NCBI GenBank assembly: GCA_037176705.1
Contig: JBAWUJ010000065.1
Location: 372,001 to 436,000 of the forward strand
Length of the DNA stretch: 64,000 nucleotides
DNA from: Molossus alvarezi
Lineage: Eukaryota > Chordata > Mammalia > Chiroptera > Molossidae
Reading direction: 5' to 3'
Shown here: positions 34,801 through 44,584 of the stretch, piece after piece
How positions within the stretch are numbered: the stretch's first letter is position 1
Layout: every line of letters begins with the position of its first letter
The notes under the pieces: model-generated
The model's input: only the letters and a program-made list of their open reading frames with translations
Database searches by the model: none
Told to the model about the DNA's origin: nothing
Translations under genes and position numbers: made by a program

Positions 34801-37800
34801 AAAACATAACAAAACAAAAATTACAAAACACAGAGGCTAAATCATATGTCATTAAACAATGGATTGGTTAACCGAGGGATTAAGAAAAAAAAATCAAAAG
34901 ATACCTAGGGACATATGAAAGTGAGAAAACAACAACCCAAAATTTACAGGATACAGCAAAAGCAGTTTTACGAGAGAAATTAGTAACATTACAAGCCTAC
35001 CTGAAGAAACAAGAAAAGTCTCAAATAAATAATATAATTTTGCACTTAGAGGAACTAGGAGGAGTAAAGAAAGCCCAGAGTGAATAGAAGAAAAGAAATA
35101 ATAAATGTCAGAGCAGAAATAAATGAAATTGTGACTATATAATCCAAAAGATCAGTGAAACCTAGAGCTGGTTCTTTGAAAAAATAAACAAGATTGACAG
35201 TAAACTTTATAAAAAATTATCAAGTAAAAAAGAGAGAGGACCCAAATAAATAAAACCAGAAATGAAAGAGGAGACATAACAACCAACTGCACGGTTATAG
35301 AAAAGATTGTAAGAAAATATTACAAACAACTACATGCCAGCAAACTGGAAAACCTGAACAAAATGGATACATTCCTAGAAGCATACAATCTTCCAAAAGT
35401 CAATCAGGAAAAAAGCAGCAAATCTATATAGACTGATTACTACTAATGAAATCGATGCAGTAATAAAACAAACAAACAAAACTTCCAACAACTCAATCCT
35501 GAACTGGATGGCTCCACAGGTGAATTTTACTAAACATTCAAAGAACTAGTACCTGTCCTTCTCAAATTATAGGGGAAAAAAAACTTGAAAACAAGGGAAT
35601 ATTTCCTAGCCCATTTTATGAAACCAGCATTATCCTAATTCCAAAACCAGATTAAAGACACTACAAAACAAAAACAAAAACATATGGGCTAATGTCCCTA
35701 ATGAACATGGATACAAATTCAAAACAAACTATCAGCAAACTGGATTCAGCAATACAATAAAAAGATCTTACCCTGTGATTAAGTGTGATTTATACTTGGA
35801 ATGCAAAGTTGGTACACTATTTGAAAATCAATAAATGTGATACAGAATATAAACAAAATATAGAATAAAAATTGTACAATCAGAACAATACATGCCGAAA
35901 AAGCATTTGACAAAATCTGGTACCCATTTATGACAAAAACTGTCAGAAAACTGGGAATAGAGGAAACATACCTCAAGATAATAAAGGCACATATGACATA
36001 CCCTTAGCCAACATCACACTCAATGGGAAAAACCTAAAAAAGTTTACCTGAAAATCAGGAACAAGACAAGGAAGGCTGCTTTCACCACTCTTGTTCAACA
36101 TAGAGGTGGGAGTCATGGCCACATGTATTTAATGAAAAGAATTAAAAAACAAGCATTCATATTAGAAAGGAAGAAGTAAAACTGTCATTATTTGCAGATT
36201 ACATAATACTGTATATAAAGAACCCAAAGGATGACTCCAAATATCTACTGGAACTGATAAAGGAATTTAGTGCAGTAGCAGGATATAAAATAAACACCTA
36301 GTAACCAGTTTCATTGTTATAAACCAATAATAAACTATCAGAGGTGAAACTAAAAAAAAAAAAAAAATCTCATTTTACAATTGTATCAATAAAATAAAAT
36401 TCCTAAAAATAAATTTAACCAAGGATGTAAAAGAGTGTACTTAGAAAATTATAAGACACTGAAAAAAGAAACAAGAAGATACAAATAAGTGAAAGCATAT
36501 ACTGTGATTATAAGTAGGAAGAATTTCACTAATTTTTCATCTAGGGCAAGAGAAACAAAAGAAAAAAAACTGACATTACATCAAACTATAAAGTTTCTAA
36601 ATGGCAAAAGAAACCAGCATCAAAATGAAAAGAGAGCCTACTCTCAAGAAGAACATATTTGCCAAGGATACATCAAATAAAGGGTTAATGTATAAATATA
36701 TAAAGTACTCATACAACTCAACAAAAGAAAGACAAACAATTCAATTAAAATTGGACAGAGGATATGAATAGATCAATTTCTTAACAGGACATAGAAATGG
36801 CCAAGAGACATAAAAAATAATGCTCAAGTCGGCCTGCGGTCCGGAGAGACCCGGGTTCAGTTCCCGCTAAGGGCACGTACTTCGGTTGCAGTTTGTCCCC
36901 GGCCCTGGTTGGTCGTGCGGGTGGCAGCCACTCGATGTGTCCCTTCACGTTGATGTTTCTCTCTCTTTCCCTTCCTCTCTCTCCCTCCCACTCTATCTGT
37001 ACAAAAAATGGAAAAATATCCTCGGGCAAGGATAAAAAAAATAATAATGCTCAAAATTACCAACCATCAGAGATATGCAAATTAAAATAACTGAAATATT
37101 ACCTCATACCTGAAAGAATGGTTCCATCAACAAATCTTCAAACAAGTGCTGGTGAGGATGTGGAGAAAAGTACACTGCTGGCAGAAGTTCAGACTGAGCA
37201 GCCACTTTGGAAAATAACAAAGTGTTTCCTAAAAAATATAAATGGAATTGCCATTTGACCCAGTGATTGCACTTCTAGGAATATATCCTCAGAAGCCTAA
37301 AACAGCAAACAGAAAGAATATATGTACCCCTACATTCACAGCAGCACTATTTACGATAGCTAAGATCTGGAAACAGCCAGTGTTCATCAGTAGATTAGTG
37401 GATAAAAAAGCTGTGGTACATTTACACAATGAAATACTATGCAGCTGTAAGAAAGAAAGATCTCTTATCCTTTGAGACGACATGGAGGCACCTGGGGAGT
37501 GTTATACTGAGAGAAATACCCAGTTATATAAAGATAAGTATCACATGATATCACTTATTTATGGAACATCATGAACAAAGTAACCTGTTAATAAAAACTG
37601 ATCAGAGACAGGAAGTAAGAAGCAGACCAATAAACCTCAAATGGAAGGGGGTTGAGAAGAGATAAACCAAAGAAGTATATGCATATATGCACAACTCATG
37701 GACACAGACAACAGCTTGGGGAAAGCAGGAGGGGAGGTGGGAGTGAAGAGGAAAAGGTCACTTGGGGAAAAATGGAGGCCATCCATAATACGTTCAACAA

Positions 37801-37852
37801 TAAAGGTAAAATATAGACACAAATTTGGGGATATAAGATAATATAATGATAC
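34801..37852 (+). mobile_element. Older L1 (lineage C2), split by a truncated Ves SINE
   Basis: ORF2 text starts after the endonuclease ('ggctaaatcatatgtcattaaacaatgg') and continues to the C-terminus, with a 3'UTR ending near 37810 and a tail. The reverse-transcriptase motif is damaged (FADY near 36200). Near 36500 it has the same internal deletion as C1 ('aaataagtgaaagcatatactgtgatta'). After the 3'UTR it shares with C1 the short text 'taaaatatagac...aagata-ata-tgatactt'. C1 and C2 are therefore copies of one deleted template. Confidence 0.8.
36828..37043 (+). mobile_element. Ves SINE 4, 5'-truncated, with target duplication
   Basis: Begins inside the tRNA-like head at 'gtcggcctgcggtccggagagacccgggttc', so the A-box-like segment is missing. 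The rest is nearly canonical through 'aaatatcctcgggcaaggata'. The target duplication 'aataatgctcaa' lies at about 36816-36827 and again at about 37044-37055. The duplication next to a truncated 5' end shows truncation happened at insertion. Confidence 0.94.
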
Positions 37853-39133
37853 TTAATAAAAAAAGTTTATACTATCCAAAGCAATATATCAGTTAAATAC
37901 AATTTGTCTCAAGATACCAATGGCATATTTCACAGAACTACAACAAATTTTTCGAAAATTTGTATGGAACCACAAAAAAAAAAAAATAGCCATAGCAATC
38001 TGAGAAAGTAGAATAAGATTGGAGGAAGCATGCTAACTGATATCTAAGTATACTGTAAGGCCTTCATAATCAAAACAGCATGGTAAACACACCAAAACAA
38101 ATATGCAAATCAATGAACCAGACTAGAGAGCCTAGAGATAAATCTACACCTTTATAGTCAGTTAATATTGACAAAAAAAAAAAAATGCAAGAACATACAA
38201 TGGGGTAAATTAGTCTGTTCAATAAATGGTGGTGGAAAAATTGGACAAATAGGTAAACAAAAAATAAACTAGAGCACCTTCTTACACTATGCATAATAAT
38301 ATACACAAAATGAATTAAAGACCTAAATATTAGACTCAAACAGATAAACATTCTACAAGAAAACATAGGCAATAAAACCTTATACATTTCTCATAGCAAT
38401 ATTTTTTTCTGATATATGTCCTTAGGCAAGGGAAACAAACAAAATAAACAAATGGGACTAAATAAACTGGAAATTTTTACACAGCAAAACAACCCATCCA
38501 CAAAATTAAATAACAACACTCTAAATGGGAGAATATATTCACTAACACATCTGATGAAGGCTTACTATCTAAAACTTATAAAGAACTTACAAAACTTTAC
38601 ATTAGCCTTTGCAAGTGTGGTTCACTTGATTGAGCATTGTCTGTGCACCGGAAGCTTGCCAGTTTAATTCCTGGTCCGGGCACATGCTGCGGTTGCAGAT
38701 TGATTCATGGTCAGAGTGCAGGTAGGAGGCAGCTGATAGATGTTTCTCTTTCACAATGTTTCTTACTCCCTTTCTCTTTCTGTCACTCACCCATCCTTTC
38801 TTACTCAAAAGAATAAAACTTAATCAAAAAACAAAACTAAAAATCTAACTAAAAATGGGCAAATAATCTGAATAAACACTTCTTAAAAGAGGACATACGG
38901 ATGGCAGTAGACATATGAAAAGATACTCAAAGGCACCAATCATCAGAGAAATGCAAATTAAATCCACAATGAGATATTACCTCAAACCAGTCAGAATGGC
39001 TGTCATCAGTATATCAACAAAAAGAAGAATTGGTGAGGATGTGGAGAAAAGAAAAGCCTCTTACACTGCGGGTGAGAATGCAGACAGGTGCAGCCACTGG
39101 GAAAAGCAGTAGCATTATTACAAAAAATTTAAA
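37853..39133 (+). mobile_element. Old L1 ORF2 C-terminal fragment with a nested SINE
   Basis: ORF2 text from 'agtttatactatccaaagcaatatatc' to 'aatgcagacaggtgcagccactgg'. An old SINE sits at about 38606-38826, and another SINE terminates the fragment at 39134. It has many stops and is more diverged than A or B copies. Confidence 0.75.
38606..38826 (+). mobile_element. Old tRNA-derived SINE (Ves-related)
   Basis: A diverged tRNA-like head ('tgtggttcacttgattgagcattgtctgtgcaccgg', 'agtttaattcctggtccgggcacatgctgcgg') is followed by 'gatgtttctctttcacaatgtttctt', a CT-rich tract and an A-rich end. The plan is the same as Ves but divergence is higher. Edges are approximate. Confidence 0.75.
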
Positions 39134-39355
39134 ATGGCCCTGGGCAGCAAGACCCATTGGTTAGAGCGTAGTCCCATGTTCCAAAGGGTTGTGTGTTTGA
39201 TTCCCTGAGTGACAGGATTGATTCTTGGGTCTCATCAGGGCATGTGCAGGAGGGAAACAATGACTGTCTCTCTCACATTGATTTATCTCTCTCTCCCTCC
39301 CCCTTTCCACTCTCTGAAAAATCAATAAAATAAATATTCTCAGGTGGGGATTAGC
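39134..39355 (+). mobile_element. Old tRNA-derived SINE (Ves-related)
   Basis: The text 'ggccctgggcagcaagacccattggttagagcgtagtccc' (head), 'gtgtttgattccctgagtgac' (B-box-like), '...ctctctctcacattgatttatctctctctccctccccc', and the tail 'aaatattctcaggtggggatta' match the SINE plan. It marks the left edge of the L1-poor interval. Confidence 0.82.
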
Positions 39356-41569
39356 AACATATAGCATCTACCAGAGAAGGGAGAGGGTGGAGTGTGCACG
39401 CAGGTGGGACTCCACAACCCTCACGTCTCACCCACTGCTGCTCTGGGGGAAGGCTATGCAGAACCTGCCAGGCCAGGCAGCCATGTGCCTTGTTGTCAAG
39501 GTCACAAAGCAGCTCCTGGGCATGTGCAGTGCTCCACTGATTGTCAGGGGATTGTGGTGCCTGGGTCCCACACTTCAGACATCCTCCACCCAGCACAGGT
39601 CAGGACTCTGCTCTCTGCAGCTGGGCAACAGAGGAGATGAACACAGGGTGTGTGTGTGTGTGTGGCCATGCTGGGCAGACAGACAGCACCTTGCATACAC
39701 ACCAAGGCCAGGACCCATCACCCCACACCACAGTGAGCAGGGGCAGGCAGGAACCCTGAGTCAGCAAACAGAAAACCCAGCTCCACATCAGTGACTTCTT
39801 CCCAGGAGCTCAGAGTGTGCCCAAGTCCATCTAGAAACCACCTGAAGAAAGGAGAACTGAGAATAAGGATGGAAGCCATGGGGTGGGGCAAGCAGGGGTC
39901 CTGAGCATGGGGGCCAGACCTCACCTCCCTGGGAGTGGGGACAAAGAGGCAGAAATCAGCCGGTAGTGGCAGGCAAGTTGGTGAGGGCACAGGGAGCAAT
40001 AAATGCCAACCTGTAGAGCCATGCAGCTGGACTGCAGTTGACCCTTGTACTCACAACCTGTGGGAAAGTTCTCTGGAAAGTTCTCAGGCACCTAGCACAG
40101 CTCTGGGGGCAGCTGCATCTGCCTTCAGCTGTAGCACCAAAGGGCTTGGGGCTCAGGAGCAGGGCACAGAGGGGAGTGTGGGGACACAGGGGAGGGTGAG
40201 ATGGAGGACACCAGGCACCAAAGGAGAAAGGCAGGATGGAGAATGCAAGCCTGGTGGTGGCTGGGACATCGGGGGCCTCAACCTCAGGTGACTGAGAGCC
40301 CTTGCCCAGGCTGCTCCACTACCAGTGCTGCTGCCCTGGCCATGCCTGGCTGTCAGTGAGGCAGAGACACCCTGAGGAGGCTGCAGAGAAGCCCCAGGGG
40401 CCAGGCTGGGGGAGACTCCCTTTAGACCATATTGGCATGGCCCTCACACTCCAGACACACAACCCGGGAGGAGCTGAAGGCACAGAAGCATCTTCCTCAG
40501 GGTGCCTAGTTTCCACTGATCATCCCTAAGTCTTAAGGGGCCACCTATTCCTATCTCTATGCCGTAGGGCAGCACAGGGCTCAGAGATGAATGGAGAACC
40601 CAGAGGCTAATACTAGTTTCATAGGAAAAATAAAAACCACTTGTACCCTCCAAGACAGAGGCAAGGTTCCCCCAGCCCTCAGCTTCTCTCTGTCTGTAGC
40701 TTCTGTCCAAACCCCTCTGATCCCCACATCCCTGCACTGCAGCCTGAGAACACAGGCCCCTCCCCTAGGTCTGGCCCTTCCTCTGGGAGCACAGGCAGGT
40801 TACAGTCCTCAGTTCTCCTGAGTCCCACCTGGGCATCTTGCCCCTGGACTTATCTCTCTCCCAGGCCCTGCCTGAGAATCCTTTCTACAGTCTACCCACC
40901 TTTCCCATCAGAATCCCAGGCACAGCTCCCCACCCAGGAGTGAGGTTTCTGTCAAATCCCATTCCCAGCTGGACTCCCTCTTCCCCAACAAGGTCTGGAG
41001 CTGGAGTCACTGTCTCACCAGGCCAGCTGTTCTGACACAGTCACCTTCCTGTCCAGATTCTCCCTCATGGCATCTGTCTGTAGAGAAAGAAAATGTAGAC
41101 ACCGGGCTCAGGCGACAAAGGCTTATCTCAGCTGGTGGGTTAGCAAAGCTCTTAGGGCACCCTGTCCCTTAAAATATTGAGATCAATAGGTGTTTCCTCT
41201 TGGGGTGCTTACTCAAGAGTGAGATGTGGTTGTCACAAGGTCGATTTCTTTATTTGCAGCAAGTAAAGGGGATGGGAGTTTATATCCAAAGCTCTGTCTC
41301 TCCACGGACAAGCTTAACCAGTACTTGTGTGCACTCCTTGCTCAAAAACAGGTTGATTTATTCTTTGAAATTGGCTAGATTTGCTCTTGTCAATATCACC
41401 CTGAGTAAACCTGGTCTGCAAAATTCTGTGGTACATTTTAACATTTAGCAAGAATAACATGTAGTAAACTCATTCAGAACTGCCCAGACCCTGAACCCTT
41501 GTCCTATGTAACACTTGTTTCTCACTGAACTCACATTTGAGTCCAAGCCAGGTACTGCTTTTCCCTAAT
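39356..41569. other. L1-poor, GC-richer anonymous interval
   Basis: About 2.2 kb with clearly higher GC than the L1 mass. It carries a short (GT)n at 39648-39664. Open frames exist on both strands (for example 39387-39794 and 39935-40291, plus strand) but overlap each other. They show no domain, start context or splice signals I can defend, and are what GC-rich DNA gives by chance. No gene or repeat family was recognised. Confidence 0.5.
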
Positions 41570-41586
41570 GAAAATGTCTTCTCCTG
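41570..41586. repeat. Target-site duplication, left copy
   Basis: The 17-bp 'gaaaatgtcttctcctg' is identical to 42132-42148 and flanks the truncated L1. The 3' copy follows the A-rich tail directly, as expected for target-primed reverse transcription. Confidence 0.97.
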
Positions 41587-42131
41587 CCTGAAACACCAAT
41601 CAGGAAGAATATATGTACCCCCATGTTCATAGCAGCACTATTTACAATAGCTAAGATCTGGAAACAGCCCAAGTGTCCACCAGTAGACGAATGGATAAAA
41701 AAGCTGTGGTACATATACACAATGGAATACTATGCAGCGGTAAGAAAGAAAGATCTCTTATCCTTTGAGACAACATGGAGGGACCTGGAAAGTATTATCC
41801 TAAGTGAAAGAAGCCAAGCAGAAAAAGACAAATACCACATGATCTCACTTATATACGGAATATAATGAACATAACAGTCTGAGGAATACAGTAGACCCAG
41901 ACACATGGAAGTAGGGCACAGACTGACATCCCTCAGAAGAGGGGATGGGGGGTGGGGGGATGGGAAGAGATAAACCACAGAACTTATATGCATGTATGCA
42001 TGACCAATGGACATGGACAACTAAGCTGGGGTCAGGGTGGAGGGGGGGTGGGGTGGGGGGTGCCAATGGGGTAAAAAGGTAAAATATCTGTAACAAAAAA
42101 ATAAATAAATAAATAAATTCAAAAAAAAAAA
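41587..42131 (+). mobile_element. Young 5'-truncated L1 insertion with perfect target duplication
   Basis: A 545-bp L1 3' end begins inside ORF2 ('cctgaaacaccaatcagg') and runs through the ORF2 stop at 41863-41865, a G-rich 3'UTR and an (AAAT)n/A-rich tail. The 17-bp sequence 'gaaaatgtcttctcctg' is present identically at 41570-41586 and 42132-42148. The remaining 80 ORF2 codons (41623-41865) are fully open. A perfect duplication and an open frame indicate the youngest retroposition event visible in this window. Confidence 0.97.
41938..42062 (+). promoter_or_regulatory. G-rich tracts of the L1 3'UTR (possible G-quadruplexes)
   Basis: Two runs, about 41940-41968 ('gggg..gggg..ggggggat') and 42039-42061 ('ggggggg-tgggg-tggggggt'), each have four or more G-blocks. 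Polypurine/G-quadruplex tracts in the 3'UTR are a known feature of mammalian L1. Folding was not tested. Confidence 0.6.
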
Positions 42132-42148
42132 GAAAATGTCTTCTCCTG
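42132..42148. repeat. Target-site duplication, right copy
   Basis: Exact repeat of 41570-41586. Confidence 0.97.
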
Positions 42149-43165
42149 GAGCTGACCCTCTAATCTTGAAACCAGCCCTTTCAAATAAAATATGGTACCA
42201 AAAGCTGTAACAGATCTCTGTGAAATTCAACTGAGACCGGACATTCTAAATGCTGCAGCCATTGGATGTGATGTTTATAAACTATTAGTTAAGTTAAAGT
42301 TGGGCCATGGCAACTTAAGGCTTGATTTGCTTTTCTAGAGTAAAATGTTCTGATAATCCCTCCCCTCCCCTCCCCCCCGCCCACCATAGGACCAGCTGGT
42401 GGAGATTGGATGAAATTATTGCCTGAAGGCCAATTTTAGCTTTGGGGTTGAAGTCAGGAAGGATGCCAGAGCTTCTCCCTAGATAAATGGAATGCCCACT
42501 CCATGGCAGACCCTGCAGTAGGACAGGGGAGAGGCCTTGCCCAGTCACACAAAGTGTCAGAGGTTGCCAAAAATTAGTGGGTCAATTAGGATTATATGGC
42601 AAGTGACAGAATGTATGAGGCAAGGGCCATGGGCAGAAAGGTGGGAAAAGGGCCTACTCACCAGCCTGTCCCATTGCTGAGCACCTCGGAGGAAGCTGCG
42701 ATCAGGCTGCTATGTTTCCAAAGTAGTGACTGGCCTCAAGCAAGTGTCCACATTGGTGGTGCCACACCTGCCTTGTCACTCCACCATGGCCTCTGGTGCC
42801 ACAAGGAAGGGGCTGAACTGAAGCTCCAGGTGCCGGACTTGGCCAAAGACCTTGACTTCTTAGAAGAGGCAGCTGCCAGGGTACTCCTCACTGCGTCAAC
42901 AGAAGCCCAGAGTCTGCACTGGGGTGGTTCTGGGGGACTGAACCTACTACAGGACCATCACCTCAGACATCACATACGGCACCAAATGGCCCTGGACAGT
43001 AGTGCTCACTGGCACCTCCAGCATGCTCTCCTCTCCATGCCCCAGGGGCCCACATGCAACACAAAGGATCTTTAGAGCTCCCAAGACCCCTGAGCCCAGT
43101 CTGTGACACTGTGCTCCTCCCAGACTCCTCTCTGGGACCAGGCTTGATGTCACCTGGGCCTCTGC
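42149..43165. other. Anonymous interval left of the solo LTR
   Basis: About 1 kb of non-L1 sequence with a C-rich run at 42360-42378. A 159-codon plus-strand frame (42596-43075) is open, but a second frame is partly open over the same stretch. No domain, signal peptide or splice site is convincing. I cannot assign a gene or repeat. An old processed pseudogene is possible. Confidence 0.4.
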
Positions 43166-43662
43166 TGTCCCCCGTGAGAGGGTCAAAAATGTTTTAACAA
43201 ATTAAACTCCATTCTGACCTGTTGTTCCTGCATGTAAACACCCGAGCAGTTTTCTAAAAACCCTGGGACTGACACTCAGGGAACCATGAAGATAAGAGTT
43301 TCATGGTGGCCTGGAAAACTTGTAGGGACCATAAAGAAGAAAGAGATTAATGACTGCCCTCATCTCTGCAAGAAGCTCATCTCATCCCTGCAACAGATTC
43401 TTCCCTCACCTCTGTAGCAGTTCGTATCAACCCCGACACCAAGTAAGCAGTGCCAAGAGAATGTGGGTTTTTTTTAATGTAGTGTTTTTGTTTCTGTAGT
43501 TTGGGTCTATAAAAGCGAGAGAATAGAGAGATTCCAAGGCTGGGCTCCTTTCTAAGGAGTCAGCCCGCCTGCACCCAGGCTGTGCAATAAAGCTATTGTG
43601 CTCTACACTGGCCTTGCTTTGTGGATGTGACCTCCCACGGCTCAGACCTTCTACCTGGGACA
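43166..43662 (+). mobile_element. Solo LTR of an endogenous retrovirus (ERV1-like)
   Basis: An LTR-like block of about 497 bp with matching inverted ends TGTCCC...GGGACA. A TATA box 'tataaaag' lies near 43510, and a polyadenylation signal 'aataaag' near 43586, followed by a GT/TG-rich 'ttgctttgtggatgtgacc'. This gives the U3-R-U5 order in the expected spacing. No internal retroviral genes lie next to it, so it is a solo LTR. No direct repeat of 4-6 bp was seen at the ends, so the edges could be a few bases off. Class is inferred from overall resemblance. Confidence 0.7.
43510..43592 (+). promoter_or_regulatory. LTR core promoter and polyadenylation signal
   Basis: 'tataaaag' near 43510 and 'aataaag' near 43586 are about 75 bp apart. 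This is normal for a gammaretrovirus-like LTR, in which the R region holds both the transcription start and the poly(A) signal. Activity is not implied. Confidence 0.6.
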
Positions 43663-43749
43663 TCTAGGGGTTTGACATTTATGCTTCAGAGGAAAGAAAA
43701 GTAGCAACTCCTCTGCACCTGTGATGCCTTCCTTCCCATGCTGGAGATA

Positions 43750-43939
43750 CAGTGGTTCTCAACCTGTGGGTCGCAACCCCTTTGGGGGTCAAATGGCCCT
43801 TTTACAAGGGTCATCTAAGACCTAACACTAGCAAAGTTACAGTTATGAAGTAGCAACAATAATTTTATGGGTGGGGGTCACCACAACATGAGAAACTGTA
43901 TTAAAAGGTCGCGGCCATCAGGAAGGTTTAGAACCACTG
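43750..43939. mobile_element. Short hAT DNA transposon, SPIN/OposCharlie3-like
   Basis: A 190-bp element with terminal inverted repeats: left 'cagtggttctcaacctgtgg' and right, read in reverse, 'cagtggttctaaaccttcc'. Internal text ('gggtcgcaacccctttgggggtc', 'aaaattatt...actgtaac...gctagtgtt' in reverse) matches the well-known non-autonomous SPIN-type hAT sequences. SPIN elements spread by horizontal transfer among several tetrapods, vesper bats included. It has no transposase. No 8-bp target duplication is visible ('tggagata' against 'ttccaggc'). Confidence 0.82.
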
Positions 43940-44584
43940 TTCCAGGCCTGTGCCCAGTGGCTTCCTGTCCTTCTGTCTGTCTGTTTGAAGGTTTCATGTT
44001 CTTTCTTCTTTTCTAAACTCAGCTCATCTTCACACTGTGTGGCTTTATAATAAAAACTGAGTGGAAGGGGGAGGGAAGAGAGACTGGGCAAAAAAAGAGA
44101 GAAGTTATTGACAGACACACTGGTGACAGCAGGGGGAGGGGTAGTGTGTGGTGGTGTAAAAGGGTGTGGGTGATAAATGGTAAAAAAAAAAGTTTAATTA
44201 AAAAAAGAAGTCTAAATAAAATTTCCTTTGAGTTTAGTGTCGAAGTTGCTCTGTCTTGATTAAAAGGTAGGTTTCTAGTCCTCTAGCAACACCAACACCA
44301 CAAGGAAAGTCCTGGAACTGCCTGCAGGTGTTTCTAAGATCCCAGCCCCACCCGCACTGCAGGGGTCTTTCTGCATTTGCAGGGAGCAGCTCAGGATTCC
44401 CACTGCAGGGCTCTTCTGCTCACTGTCCTGCTCTCACCTCTCATCCTGCCCAACTCCAAGCACATTCACTCCTGTGGAACAGAATCCTGCTGCCCCTTCC
44501 TGGACTGGGACTTAGCAGGAGCCCCAAACTGAGGCTTAATTGGAGAAGAAACCATTTTTCTTGAGAGAGCCACCTGTCAAACAG
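43940..44584. other. Anonymous interval with a possible L1 3'-end relic
   Basis: Mostly unrecognised. The part at about 44085-44205 ('gacagcagggggaggggtag...gggtgataaatggtaaaaaaaa') looks like an old L1 3'UTR with a tail, but the match is weak. No gene was seen. Confidence 0.35.

Noticed and set aside
39387..40943. Series of 60-135-codon frames on both strands
   Set aside because: They overlap in several frames and on both strands, as expected by chance in GC-rich DNA. No motif was recognised.
42596..43075. 159-codon open frame, as a candidate gene
   Set aside because: No domain, no supporting start or splice signals, another frame partly open over the same DNA, and a GC-rich background.
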